Origin: Solidesulfovibrio aerotolerans
Lineage (GTDB): Bacteria; Desulfobacterota; Desulfovibrionia; Desulfovibrionales; Desulfovibrionaceae
Assembly (NCBI RefSeq): GCF_009856865.1
Contig: NZ_WVUD01000007.1
Location: 62,001-126,000, forward strand
Direction: 5' to 3'
Length of the DNA: 64,000 bases
The notes beneath the pieces were generated by a model that did no database searches, was not told where the DNA came from, and saw only the letters and a list, made by a program, of their open reading frames with translations. Every line of letters starts with the position of its first letter. The stretch's first letter is position 1. Positions 8,465 through 17,092 of this stretch are shown here, one piece after another. Position numbers and translations under genes: made by a program.

Positions 8465-9232
8465 TCAAGTTGCGAACGAATTGACCAGGGAGGCGACAAT
8501 CAGCCCCCAACCATCCACAAGCACAAACAACAACAGCTTAAACGGCATGGCAATGGTGGCTGGCGGCAGCATCATCATGCCCATGGCCAGCAGAATGCTC
8601 GATATGACCATGTCGAGAATGAGAAACGGAATGTAGATGAGAAAACCGATGGTAAAGGCGGTTTTGAGCTCGCTGATCATAAACCCGGCCGCCAGCATGA
8701 TGGTGGGCACCTCGGCCTTGTCCTTGGGCCGCTCCATCTTGGAGATGGTGTAAAAAACCGACAGATCCTTTTCCCGGGTGTGCTTGAACAGAAATTCCCG
8801 CATCGGGATTTCGGCTTTTTTCAGCGCCTCGGTAAAGCCGATCTGCTCGGCCATATACGGTTGCAGGGCGGTATCGTTGATCTGTTTGCCGGTGGGGTAC
8901 ATGATGACCACGGTCATAAACATGGCCAGACTGGCCAGAATCTGGGTCGGCGGCACCTGCTGCACGCCCATGGCCTGGCGCAGAAACGAAAACACCACGA
9001 TGATGCGGGTAAACGACGTCACGGTCAGCACGAACGACGGGGCCAGCGACAGGACTGTCAGGGCAAAAAGGATTTCCAGCAGGGTGGAAACGCGTTCGGG
9101 CTGGTTCTGACCGGCCGCCAGCGTCAGGGACAGGGTCGGGATATCGCCGCCCTGGGCCAGGGCCAGGGCCGGCAGCAGCAACAGCGCGGCAAAGACGGCC
9201 GGCCCGATAAGGGCGGCCGGGCTAGGACGCAT
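8465..9232 (-). CDS. fliP: Flagellar export apparatus protein FliP
   Basis: 255 residues from MRPSPAALIGPAV, which overlaps the fliO stop by 11 bp. A cleavable signal peptide ends near ALALAQ, as is usual for FliP. Signatures include TSFTRIIVVFSFLRQAMGVQQVPP, MFMTVVIMYP and the C-terminal FLIYIPFLILDMVISSILLAMGMMMLPP. It forms the core of the type III export gate with FliQ and FliR. Nothing unusual. Confidence 0.96.
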   Translation of the reverse strand: MRPSPAALIGPAVFAALLLLPALALAQGGDIPTLSLTLAAGQNQPERVSTLLEILFALTVLSLAPSFVLTVTSFTRIIVVFSFLRQAMGVQQVPPTQILASLAMFMTVVIMYPTGKQINDTALQPYMAEQIGFTEALKKAEIPMREFLFKHTREKDLSVFYTISKMERPKDKAEVPTIMLAAGFMISELKTAFTIGFLIYIPFLILDMVISSILLAMGMMMLPPATIAMPFKLLLFVLVDGWGLIVASLVNSFAT

Positions 9233-9584
9233 CGCTACGCTGGGTGTTGTGCGCCAGGGTGTCGGCAAAATCGGCGGCAGGGACATGTTCGGCCTCGGTC
9301 AGAAACGTGATGGATTGTTCGGTGATCCCGAGCACCAGATCTTTATCCAGGAAACGGACCACCACAACGCTCTTGCGCGGCCCCACGGGCAGATGATCGA
9401 TAAGCCGCAGCGTGCCGCCCCGGCCGGCCGGACCGATGCCGAATTTGCCCCCGTAGCGTTTAAGCAGCCAGAAGGCGGCGAAAATAAACGCCAAAAGGAC
9501 AAGCAAGGTCAGGCCCATCTTGAGCGCCACGGCAACGAGGCCGTATTCGCTGGCCGCCAAGGGGGCGGCAGTGGCATCAGGCAA
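9222..9584 (-). CDS. fliO: Flagellar biosynthesis protein FliO
   Basis: 120 residues. One transmembrane helix (LKMGLTLLVLLAFIFAAFWLL, about 21-41) is followed by a basic stretch and a small cytosolic domain, GTLRLIDHLPVGPRKSVVVVRFLDKDLVLGIT, characteristic of FliO. It assists FliP assembly. It overlaps fliN by 8 bp and fliP by 11 bp. Confidence 0.88.
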   Translation of the reverse strand: MPDATAAPLAASEYGLVAVALKMGLTLLVLLAFIFAAFWLLKRYGGKFGIGPAGRGGTLRLIDHLPVGPRKSVVVVRFLDKDLVLGITEQSITFLTEAEHVPAADFADTLAHNTQRSDAS

Positions 9585-10152
9585 GTTGTTTCACCCGTTC
9601 GATGGGGCTTATGATGTCGGTTAAGCGCACCCCGAATTTTTCGTTGATGACAACAGCCTCGCCCCGGGCCACGAGCTTGCCGTTGACGTAGATTTCCAGC
9701 GGTTCGCCGGCCAGCTTGTTCAGTTCGATGACCGACCCCTGGCCGAGCTGGAGCAGTTCGTTGATGAGCAGTTTGGTACGGCCCAGTTCTGCCGACACGT
9801 CCAGCGGGATATCCAGGATGAAATCCAGGTCGCGGCGGATGGGGTCCGGCCGCTCGGCCTTGGCGTCCGCTGTCAAATCCTTGAACTTGGCCTTGGCGCT
9901 TTGACGCGACAGGGCTTCCTGATTGCGCTCGGTCTTAATCGACGTCTCTTCTTCGTTGGCCAGCGCAGCGGCCCATTCGGCGGCCAGGGCGTCGTCGCCG
10001 CCACCGCCCTTGCCGCCGCCACCCCCGCCGCCGGAGGGCTGGTCAAACAGGGCGTCGATGTCGGTCTGGGAGGCCGGGCTGTCGTCCTGGTCATCCAGGG
10101 CGGCGGCCCATTCGGCCGCAAGCTTGTCCTGATCGATGTCGTCGGGAGTCAT
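9577..10152 (-). CDS. fliN: Flagellar motor switch protein FliN, extended N-terminus
   Basis: 191 residues from MTPDDIDQDK. The C-terminal 85 residues are the SpoA/FliN switch domain (LDFILDIPLDVSAELGRTKL ... GSVIELNKLAGEPLEIYVNG ... VRLTDI). It builds the C-ring that reverses the motor and docks FliH. The N-terminal 105 residues are unusual: the motif LAAEWAAAL occurs twice (about 11-19 and 55-63), separated by an Asp-rich stretch and a Gly-rich run (GGGGGGGKGGGG). The earlier open frame is rejected because it overlaps fliL's end without similarity. Confidence 0.95.
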   Translation of the reverse strand: MTPDDIDQDKLAAEWAAALDDQDDSPASQTDIDALFDQPSGGGGGGGKGGGGDDALAAEWAAALANEEETSIKTERNQEALSRQSAKAKFKDLTADAKAERPDPIRRDLDFILDIPLDVSAELGRTKLLINELLQLGQGSVIELNKLAGEPLEIYVNGKLVARGEAVVINEKFGVRLTDIISPIERVKQLA

Positions 10153-10177
10153 GACACCACCTCGCGCGGGGCGCTGC

Positions 10178-10780
10178 TTATTGGATGACGAAATCCGTGA
10201 AATAAACCCGGGAAACCTTGGGCTGGCCAATAGCCTGATTGAGGCGGTCCACGATCTCCTTGCGAAGCAGGATCTTGCCTTCCAGACTGGCGATGTCCTG
10301 GGACGTCTTGGACGAGAGCAGCATGAGCAGGGCGTCTCTGATCTTGGCCTGATTGCCTTCGAGCAGTTCCGGGTTGCCTGTCATCTCCACCTCGAGCACC
10401 ACCTTCAAATAGCGCCGGGCATTGCCGTCGGCCAGATTGACCACAAAGGCAGGCAGGGCCACGTTATTGGACGGGGCCTTGTCCTTGCCGCCGCCATGGC
10501 CGCCCTTGGCATCACTTTTGGCCTCGCCGTGGCCGCCTTCGGCCTTTTTCTCTTCCGGCTTGGCCGCATGCGTTTCTTCCGGCTTGGCCGCGCCTTCTGC
10601 TGGTGCTGCACCCTCGGCTGCCGGGGCAGTGACCGGGGGTTTGGCAAAAAAGGTGATGTAGGCGAAATAGCCGCCGCCGCCGAGGACGAGCAGCAACACC
10701 ACCAGGACGATGTATTTTATAAGGCTGGATTTTTTCTTTTTGCCTTCGGCCGGTTCGGTTTCTTCAGTCGCTTTCGCCAT
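10178..10780 (-). CDS. fliL: Flagellar basal body-associated protein FliL
   Basis: 200 residues: a cytosolic basic segment (GKKKKSS), one transmembrane helix (LIKYIVLVVLLLVLGGGGYFA), a long Ala/Glu/Lys/His/Gly linker (about 50-100) and the FliL periplasmic domain (VALPAFVVNLADGNARRYLKV through RVYFTDFVIQ). It associates with the stator and rotor. First of the visible fli genes in transcription order; fliM is not next to fliN. Confidence 0.92.
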   Translation of the reverse strand: MAKATEETEPAEGKKKKSSLIKYIVLVVLLLVLGGGGYFAYITFFAKPPVTAPAAEGAAPAEGAAKPEETHAAKPEEKKAEGGHGEAKSDAKGGHGGGKDKAPSNNVALPAFVVNLADGNARRYLKVVLEVEMTGNPELLEGNQAKIRDALLMLLSSKTSQDIASLEGKILLRKEIVDRLNQAIGQPKVSRVYFTDFVIQ

Positions 10781-10795
10781 CCTTGCCTCCAGGAA

Positions 10796-11482
10796 TCAAA
10801 GTCTTTGGCCGAACAGATCGGTGCCCACGCGCAGATGGCTGGCACCCTCCATGACGGCCGCTTCCAGGTCGCCGCTCATGCCCATGGATAAGACCGGCAG
10901 GGGCAGGGCGAGCCGCGTTTTGAGGCCGTCGCGCAACTGGCGCAGCCGGGCAAAGGCCGGTCGCGCTCCCACCGGATCGTCAAACACCGGCGGTATGACC
11001 ATAAGCCCCTCCAGTGTCAGATTGGGGGCCTGGGCCACGGTATCGGCCAACTCCGGCAGCCCGTCCGGATCGATGCCGGACTTCTGGGCTTCGCCGGCCA
11101 CGTTGACCTGGATGCACACCGCCTGGGTGATGCCCAGGGCGGCAGCTCTTTTCTGCAATATTTGCGCCAAATCCAAGTTGTCCACGGTATGGATCAGGGC
11201 GAACCGGCCCACGGCCAGTTTGGCCTTGTTGCGCTGCAAATGGCCGATGAAATGCCAGACGAGTTCCGGCGGCGTGGCATCCATTTTCGGCAGCGCTTCC
11301 TGAATGTAGGATTCCCCGAAAAGTGTCTGGCCGCACTCGGCCAGGGCAGCAACCGCTGCCGCGTCCTGCATCTTGGAGACCGCCACCAGCGTCACCTCGG
11401 CCGGGTCACGTCCGCAGGCCAAGCAGGCCCCGGCAATGCGCTCTTGCACCCGGGCCAGTCGCTTCAAAACCATCTCGTCCAC
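10796..11482 (-). CDS. YggS/PLPBP family pyridoxal phosphate homeostasis protein
   Basis: 228 residues, family length. Visible are VTLVAVSKMQDAA (the Lys that binds PLP near residue 37), FGESYIQEALPKM, WHFIGHLQRNKAKLA, IHTVDNLDLAQIL, VCIQVNVAGEAQKSGI and LSMGMSGDLEAAVMEGASHLRVGTDLFG, all hallmarks of the alanine racemase-like N-terminal barrel. It handles free PLP and has no known catalytic turnover. It ends 15 bp before fliL, an unusual but probably co-transcribed neighbour. Confidence 0.94.
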   Translation of the reverse strand: MDEMVLKRLARVQERIAGACLACGRDPAEVTLVAVSKMQDAAAVAALAECGQTLFGESYIQEALPKMDATPPELVWHFIGHLQRNKAKLAVGRFALIHTVDNLDLAQILQKRAAALGITQAVCIQVNVAGEAQKSGIDPDGLPELADTVAQAPNLTLEGLMVIPPVFDDPVGARPAFARLRQLRDGLKTRLALPLPVLSMGMSGDLEAAVMEGASHLRVGTDLFGQRL

Positions 11483-11513
11483 GAATCCATCCCCCCTAAA
11501 AAACTTCTCCCAT

Positions 11514-11558
11514 CAAGGGGGTCCGGGGGGGATTATCCCCCCCGGCCGCCGGAGGCAT
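11514..11558 (-). repeat. Dispersed GC-rich palindrome, copy 2
   Basis: Inverse orientation of copy 1: caagggggtccgggggg, then gattatcccccccggcc and gccggaggc. It lies between era and the yggS-like gene. Confidence 0.85.
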
Positions 11559-11580
11559 TCTTCGTCTTTATCTTCTACTA

Positions 11581-12498
11581 CTACTGCCCAAGGCCCAAAT
11601 CGCGTAAAAAGGATGGGTCGTCGGTCCAGTCGCGGCGCACTTTGACCCACAGTTCCAGGAACACCTGCGTGCCGAGCATCTCTTCGATGTCGGCCCGGGC
11701 TTTCTGGCCCACATCTTTTAAGCGTTCGCCGCCTTTGCCGATGACCATGGGTTTGTGGCTTTCCCGGCCGACATGGATGGCGGCGCGGATTTTGGTCAGA
11801 CCGGGCTTGGATTTTTCGTCCCAGTCTTCGATGGTCACGGCCATGGAATAGGGCAGCTCATCGCCAAGGGCCAAAAAGAGTTTTTCGCGCACGATTTCCG
11901 AGGCCAGAAAGCGTACGGGTGCGGTGGATACCTCGTCCGGGTCGAACTGGTGCGGCGCTTCGGGCAGGCGGGAGAGGAGCGCTTTAAGGAGCTCGTCCAC
12001 GCCAACGCCGGTAAGGGCGCTTATGGGAAAGAGTTCGGCTGCGGGCAGGGCTTCGGCAATGGCTTCGAGCACCGGCAGCAGTTTGACCTTTTCGCGCACC
12101 ACATCGACCTTATTGAGCGCCACCAGGACCGGCAGCCGGCCGTCGCCCACGGCTTTGACGACAGGTTTCAAATCCGGGGCCAGCCCGTCGATGCGCCGGG
12201 CGTACTGGGCCGCGTCCAGCATGAGCATCACCACATCGGCCTGGGCCAGGGCGGCATAGGCCGAGCGCATGAGCAGCGGGGCGATGCCGCGTTTCTGGCG
12301 GTGCAGGCCCGGGGTGTCCAAAAACACGGCCTGGACGTCGCCCTGGGTGATGATGCCGCTAATGGAGTTGCGGGTGGTCTGCGGCTTGGGCGAGACGATG
12401 GAAATTTTTTGGCCGATAAGGCGGTTAAGCAAGGTGGATTTGCCGGCGTTGGTGGGGCCGAGCATGACCACATGACCGAAGCGTTGCATGTTTTCCAA
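11581..12498 (-). CDS. era: GTPase Era
   Basis: 305 residues. The G1 motif GPTNAGKST, switch region QTTRNSISGI, G3 DTPGLH and G4 NKVD are followed by a C-terminal KH domain (AAIHVGRESHKPMVIGKGGE). Era binds 16S rRNA and the 30S subunit during ribosome maturation. The listed start is a TTG with a well spaced GGAG; the ATG nine bases later (MQRFGHV) is the alternative. It is divergent from topA by about 145 bp. Confidence 0.96.
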   Translation of the reverse strand: MENMQRFGHVVMLGPTNAGKSTLLNRLIGQKISIVSPKPQTTRNSISGIITQGDVQAVFLDTPGLHRQKRGIAPLLMRSAYAALAQADVVMLMLDAAQYARRIDGLAPDLKPVVKAVGDGRLPVLVALNKVDVVREKVKLLPVLEAIAEALPAAELFPISALTGVGVDELLKALLSRLPEAPHQFDPDEVSTAPVRFLASEIVREKLFLALGDELPYSMAVTIEDWDEKSKPGLTKIRAAIHVGRESHKPMVIGKGGERLKDVGQKARADIEEMLGTQVFLELWVKVRRDWTDDPSFLRDLGLGQ

Positions 12499-12643
12499 AG
12501 AAAGCTCCGAGGCGGCCGGCGAGGAGGCCGCAATTTCAACATTTTAAAAAGTCATACAGGAAAGCCTCGTAGGGGAGTATCCCGGCGCGGGCCAAACGGC
12601 AACCCTTGCCTTGTACCCTTGGGGTGGCTATAGCACGCCTGCC

Positions 12644-14905
12644 ATGGGAAAGGATCTTATTATCGTCGAGTCGCCGGCCAAGGTAAAGACCATCAAGAAG
12701 TTCCTCGGCAATGCCTATGCCGTGGAAGCTTCGGTTGGTCACGTGCGCGATCTGCCCTCCAAAAAACTTGGGGTAGATGAAAAAGACGATTTCGCGCCGC
12801 AATATCAAATCATTCCAGGCAAGCAGAAGGTGGTGGCCAAGCTTAAGGAAGCCGCTGCCTCGGCGTCGAAGATCTATCTTGCGCCCGACCCCGACCGCGA
12901 AGGGGAAGCCATTGCCTGGCACGTGGCCGAGATCGTCAAAGACGCCGGTGTCCCCATCTGCCGTATTCAGTTTAACGAAATCACGGCCAAAGCCGTGCGC
13001 GAGGCCATTGCCCATCCGCGCGAAATAAACGAAAAACTTTTTTTATCGCAGCAAGCCCGGCGCATCCTCGACCGGCTTGTGGGCTACAAGGTGTCGCCGA
13101 TTCTGTGGCAGAAGGTCAAAAGCGGCATTTCGGCCGGCCGCGTCCAATCCGTCGCCCTGCGGCTGGTGGTTGACCGCGAAAAAGAACGCCGGGCCTTTGT
13201 GCCGGTGGAATATTGGAATTTCAAGGCCAAACTCGCCGGCGACGGACCGCCGGAGTTCGACGCCGAACTGGCCAAATATAAGGGCAAAAAAGTCGAGATC
13301 GGCAGCGCCGAGGAGGCCGCCGAGGCCGAGGCGGCCATCACCGGGAAGCCCTTTCTCGTTGCCGCCGTGACGGAAAAAGAACGCAAGAAGTCGCCGCCGC
13401 CGCCGTTTATCACCTCGACCCTGCAGCAGGCCGCCAACCAGCGGTTGGGCTATTCCGCCAAGCGCACCATGGGCGCGGCCCAGAAGCTCTACGAGGGCCT
13501 TGAATTGGGCGAGAAGGGCACGGTGGCCCTCATTACCTATATGCGTACCGATTCGACGCGTATTGCCGACGAGGCCCGGGATGCGGCCAAGGAATTTATC
13601 ACCGAGACGCTCGGCCCGGACTACTACCCGGAAAAGGCCCGCCACTTTAAGTCCAAGGCCGGTGCCCAGGACGCCCACGAAGCCATCCGGCCCATTGATG
13701 TTTCCTTGACGCCTGCCGACGTCAAGCTGCTGCTGCCCAAGGATCTTTTTACGCTTTATAAACTCATCTGGGAGCGCTTCGTGGCTTCACAGATGAGCGA
13801 GGCGCGCTTTTGGGACACCGCTGTCGATATCGCGGCCGGACCGGGCATCTTTAAAGCCAAGGGCCAGCGGCTCATTTTCCCGGGCTATTTGAAAGTCTTT
13901 GGCCAGGAAGCGGGCGATGAGGCCAAATCCTTGCCCAAGCTCGTCAAGGACCAGGAATTGACGCTTTTGGAGCTGAAAAAAGAGCAGAAGTTCACCCAGC
14001 CGCCGCCGCGCTACTCCGAAGCCTCGCTGGTGCGCGAACTGGAAGAAAAAGGCATCGGCCGGCCTTCGACCTACGCCGCCATCATCTCCACGCTCATTGA
14101 CCGCGATTATGCCCGGCTGGAAGAGAAGCACTTCGTGCCGTCCGAGCTTGGCGAGACGGTATCCGATCTGCTCGCCGAGCATTTCGTCAAGATCATGGAC
14201 GTGGGCTTTACCGCCGGCATGGAAGCGTCGCTGGACGCCGTGGCCGAAGGGCGGGCCGACTGGGTCACGCTGCTTAGAGACTTCACCGAGGATTTCTACC
14301 CCACCCTTATCAAGGCCGGCAAAGACATGGCCAAGGTCAAGGCGGGCAAGGAAACCGACGTCAAATGCGAGCTGTGCGGCAAGCCCATGGTCATTCGCTT
14401 TGGCAAGGCCGGCGAGTTTTTAGGCTGCTCGGGCTATCCCGACTGCAAGAATACCAAAGAGTTCGACCGGGCCGCTGACGGCGCGGTCATTGCCCGGGAG
14501 CGCAAAGCCGAGGAAGTGGCCTCGGTTGGCCCCTGCCCCACCTGCGGCAAGGATCTGGTGGTCAAAAAGTCGCGCACCGGCAGCCGGTTTATCGCCTGCA
14601 CCGGCTGGCCGGACTGCAAATACACTAAACCCATCTCCACCGGCGTGGCCTGCCCCCGCGAAGGGTGCACGGGCTCGTTGGTTGAAAAAAGCTCCAAACG
14701 CGGCAAGGTGTTTTACGCCTGCGACAGCTACCCGCAATGCGATTTCGCGGTCTGGGACTGGCCGATTAACGAGCCGTGCCCGCAGTGCGATTCCAAGATT
14801 TTAGTGCGCAAAAAGACCCGCGACGGCGAACTGATCGCCTGCCCGAATAAGAGTTGCCGCTACAAAAGAAGCGTCGGCGAGAAGAAGGACGAGGGCGAGG
14901 AATAG
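12644..14905 (+). CDS. topA: DNA topoisomerase I
   Basis: 753 residues from MGKDLIIVESPAKVKTIK. The TOPRIM domain (VESPAK and APDPDREGEAIAWH) is followed by the cleavage-rejoining domain with catalytic Tyr299 in ITYMRTDSTRI. Four C-terminal zinc-ribbon units follow: CELC...CSGYPDC, CPTC...CTGWPDC, CPREGC...CDSYPQC and CPQC...CPNKSC. It relaxes negative supercoils behind polymerases. The AT-rich insert lies directly downstream. Confidence 0.97.
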   Translation: MGKDLIIVESPAKVKTIKKFLGNAYAVEASVGHVRDLPSKKLGVDEKDDFAPQYQIIPGKQKVVAKLKEAAASASKIYLAPDPDREGEAIAWHVAEIVKDAGVPICRIQFNEITAKAVREAIAHPREINEKLFLSQQARRILDRLVGYKVSPILWQKVKSGISAGRVQSVALRLVVDREKERRAFVPVEYWNFKAKLAGDGPPEFDAELAKYKGKKVEIGSAEEAAEAEAAITGKPFLVAAVTEKERKKSPPPPFITSTLQQAANQRLGYSAKRTMGAAQKLYEGLELGEKGTVALITYMRTDSTRIADEARDAAKEFITETLGPDYYPEKARHFKSKAGAQDAHEAIRPIDVSLTPADVKLLLPKDLFTLYKLIWERFVASQMSEARFWDTAVDIAAGPGIFKAKGQRLIFPGYLKVFGQEAGDEAKSLPKLVKDQELTLLELKKEQKFTQPPPRYSEASLVRELEEKGIGRPSTYAAIISTLIDRDYARLEEKHFVPSELGETVSDLLAEHFVKIMDVGFTAGMEASLDAVAEGRADWVTLLRDFTEDFYPTLIKAGKDMAKVKAGKETDVKCELCGKPMVIRFGKAGEFLGCSGYPDCKNTKEFDRAADGAVIARERKAEEVASVGPCPTCGKDLVVKKSRTGSRFIACTGWPDCKYTKPISTGVACPREGCTGSLVEKSSKRGKVFYACDSYPQCDFAVWDWPINEPCPQCDSKILVRKKTRDGELIACPNKSCRYKRSVGEKKDEGEE

Positions 14906-14922
14906 GCGAGAAGAAGGAAGAG

Positions 14923-14974
14923 TGCCTCCGGCGGCCGGGGAGATGATCCCCCCGGACCCCCCGAAAAGGGTGTG
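14923..14974 (+). repeat. Dispersed GC-rich palindrome, copy 3
   Basis: Begins gcctccggcggccgggg, continues agatgatccccccgg, then accccccgaaaaggg. It lies immediately after topA and marks the left edge of the AT-rich insert. Confidence 0.85.
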
Positions 14975-15074
14975 TGTGGAGGCAATGAGGGCGGTTTCGA
15001 AGTCGTTAGCGGCGTCGGGGCCGCCTTTGTGGTTTGGGGATTACAGGATGGGCTTGAAATAAATTTCCTATTAT

Positions 15075-15866
15075 TTGGAAAAAACTATCAGTGTATTCGG
15101 TCAACATACTGAAATATATAAAATTATATTTTCCCCGTACTTAACTTATGGTCTTGATTTTTTGTTGCACTTAAAATACTTATGGGTTGCCGAACATCTA
15201 AGGAGGCGATCAGTGCGTGATTTTCATTCTTTTGAATCTACCCCGATAATTATTGAAGAAGTTGTTACTGCTCTAAAGCAAGATGTAGTCCCTTTGATTG
15301 TCGACAGTTGCCGGATTGCGAGGGATGCCTATGACCTAGATCCAGAGTTTAATGACAACTACACGCTCGGAACATACTCATGGCGAAATTTGTTTAATAG
15401 AAGTCGTGAATTGGATAAATTTTCGTGGGATGTCAAACGGTCTGAAAATGATTTGCGACTCTATTATAAAAAGTCATCATGGCCAAGATCACTTCGGGTT
15501 CACCGATGCGACGAATTGACTCGTATTCCAACGGGAGGGAAACGAGCGAAAAAGGTCGCCTGTGGCCAAGGCTTCTTGTCCTTTGAAGTTGAAAATTTAG
15601 CGTTTGAGAACTATGAACTTGTTATTGTCTACGATTTTGATGCCTTCCGAGGACTTGGTAAGATACAGGTTGTGAAGTTGTCCGGGGTTTCTCTTCGCGA
15701 AGTCCTTGCATTGCCCGTTGCTACCTTGTATCAGGCCGAACCTATTGACGTTCTGGATATTGAGGGAACCCCCGCTCCTGAAATTATTGCCGACGCTGCT
15801 CCCTCTCGCGATATCTCCAAAGATATTACGGCAAACAAACCAAAAATAGTCTTTAAAAATGAGTAA
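15075..15866 (+). CDS. Unknown protein paired with an Xre/ImmA peptidase
   Basis: 263 residues; the only reasonable start in frame is TTG. I do not recognise the family. It has no signal peptide or clear membrane helix. The N-terminal half is helical (EEVVTALKQDVVPLIVDSC), the middle is basic (GGKRAKKVACGQGFLSFEVENL), and the C-terminal 50 residues are low-complexity ending in KPKIVFKNE. Base composition is clearly AT-richer than topA and the glutamate synthase genes, suggesting transfer. It overlaps the next gene by 8 bp, which has no Shine-Dalgarno of its own, so the two are translationally coupled and probably act together. Confidence 0.7.
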   Translation: MEKTISVFGQHTEIYKIIFSPYLTYGLDFLLHLKYLWVAEHLRRRSVRDFHSFESTPIIIEEVVTALKQDVVPLIVDSCRIARDAYDLDPEFNDNYTLGTYSWRNLFNRSRELDKFSWDVKRSENDLRLYYKKSSWPRSLRVHRCDELTRIPTGGKRAKKVACGQGFLSFEVENLAFENYELVIVYDFDAFRGLGKIQVVKLSGVSLREVLALPVATLYQAEPIDVLDIEGTPAPEIIADAAPSRDISKDITANKPKIVFKNE

Positions 15867-16998
15867 GTACAGGGAATTAAGCTCTTCGCTAGCCCGGCTT
15901 GATCCTCGTAGGATTACGGCCGGACGTGAGCTTCGAGGCTTAACTAAAAAAACGTTGGCCGATAAAATCGGCAAAACACCTAGTGCGGTCACGCAGTTCG
16001 AGGCTGGCCGTTCTGGTTTGGATATTGAGACCTTTGCTGCCGTAACAATAGCCCTAGGATTACCTCCGAGTTATTTTGTCGCTCGCCATAATGATATTCA
16101 AGTAGATTTTGGAACTTGCCATTTTCGTGCAAATAAAAGTGTTCCACAAGGAGAACGTCGTCGAGCTATACAACATGCAACCAATGTTATTCAAATATTC
16201 AGATCGCTTGAGCAGCGCGGAGTTGTATTTCCAGCTCCACAAGTGCCAACATACGCGTGGAATTGTTACTCGCCATCTGAGATAGAATCTTTGTCTCAAA
16301 CAATCAGGCGTGATTGGGGTATGGGTAATGGACCGATACTCAATATGGCGGCTTTGCTAGAAACAAAAGGCGTCTTTGTTGTATTGCTTCCAGAGGAAAG
16401 CGCCAAACTGCATGCTTTTAGTTTCTGGGCAGAAGACCGACCTTGTGTTGTCGTTACAGAGTCCGTGTCAGCAAGTCATATGCAGTTCGATCACGGACAT
16501 GAATTGCTACATTTAATATTGCACATGGATGAGGCTGCTGGCGATCCAGATAGTGAGCGAGCGGCGAATCATTTCTCAGGGGCATTTCTTGCTCCACTCC
16601 ATGCCTTTCGTTTAGAATGCCCAAGAAAATGGGACCACGATGCTTTTTTGGCGCTAAAAAAACGATGGCATATATCAATGCAAGCAGCGTTATATCGAGC
16701 TAGGCAACTTCAAATAGTTAAAGAATCTAGTTTTCGGTGGGGAATGGTGGATCTTAGCTCACGGAATGAACGGCATGATGAACCAGGAGAATTTGAAAAG
16801 CCTCTCCCTTCTTTATTGTCAAAAGCACTGGAAATTGTTCAAGGAGAATTTTTTTTGGATGATCTTTCAGAAGAAATAGGTTTAGCCTCACATGAGGTAG
16901 AGCACCTGTTACAGTCTCAGCACGTCCCCCAAAATTTGATTGATTATTTTAAACCAAGTAACCCTGTATTTGCAGAGCCACAAGTTCATAAAAAGTAA
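15859..16998 (+). CDS. Xre-family HTH / ImmA-IrrE metallopeptidase fusion
   Basis: 379 residues. N-terminal Xre helix-turn-helix at about 18-70 (GRELRGLTKKTLADKIGKTPSAVTQFEAGR). The central ImmA/IrrE (DUF955) zinc peptidase has HELLH at residues 214-218 and a downstream SERAANHFSGAFLAP segment typical of the family. The last 80 residues (LLSKALEIVQGEFFLDDLSEEIG) are extra. Such proteins cleave repressors in mobile elements, stress responses and toxin-antitoxin-like modules. It is AT-rich like its partner, which is probably its substrate, antitoxin or co-factor (inference). A strong terminator follows. Confidence 0.85.
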   Translation: MSKYRELSSSLARLDPRRITAGRELRGLTKKTLADKIGKTPSAVTQFEAGRSGLDIETFAAVTIALGLPPSYFVARHNDIQVDFGTCHFRANKSVPQGERRRAIQHATNVIQIFRSLEQRGVVFPAPQVPTYAWNCYSPSEIESLSQTIRRDWGMGNGPILNMAALLETKGVFVVLLPEESAKLHAFSFWAEDRPCVVVTESVSASHMQFDHGHELLHLILHMDEAAGDPDSERAANHFSGAFLAPLHAFRLECPRKWDHDAFLALKKRWHISMQAALYRARQLQIVKESSFRWGMVDLSSRNERHDEPGEFEKPLPSLLSKALEIVQGEFFLDDLSEEIGLASHEVEHLLQSQHVPQNLIDYFKPSNPVFAEPQVHKK

Positions 16999-17020
16999 TA
17001 GAACCATATCTCTAGCTAAA

Positions 17021-17057
17021 ACGGGCCGCCTCTTCCGAGACGGCCCGTCGCATTTTT
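17021..17057. terminator. Hairpin terminator between convergent units
   Basis: Stem acgggccg (17021-17028) with cggcccgt (17041-17048), then cgcattttt. It ends the Xre/ImmA module on the plus strand and may also stop the convergent glutamate synthase operon. Confidence 0.75.
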
Positions 17058-17092
17058 CTGATCTTCCTTCTGCGTCTTCTTCTCGTCCCCAA

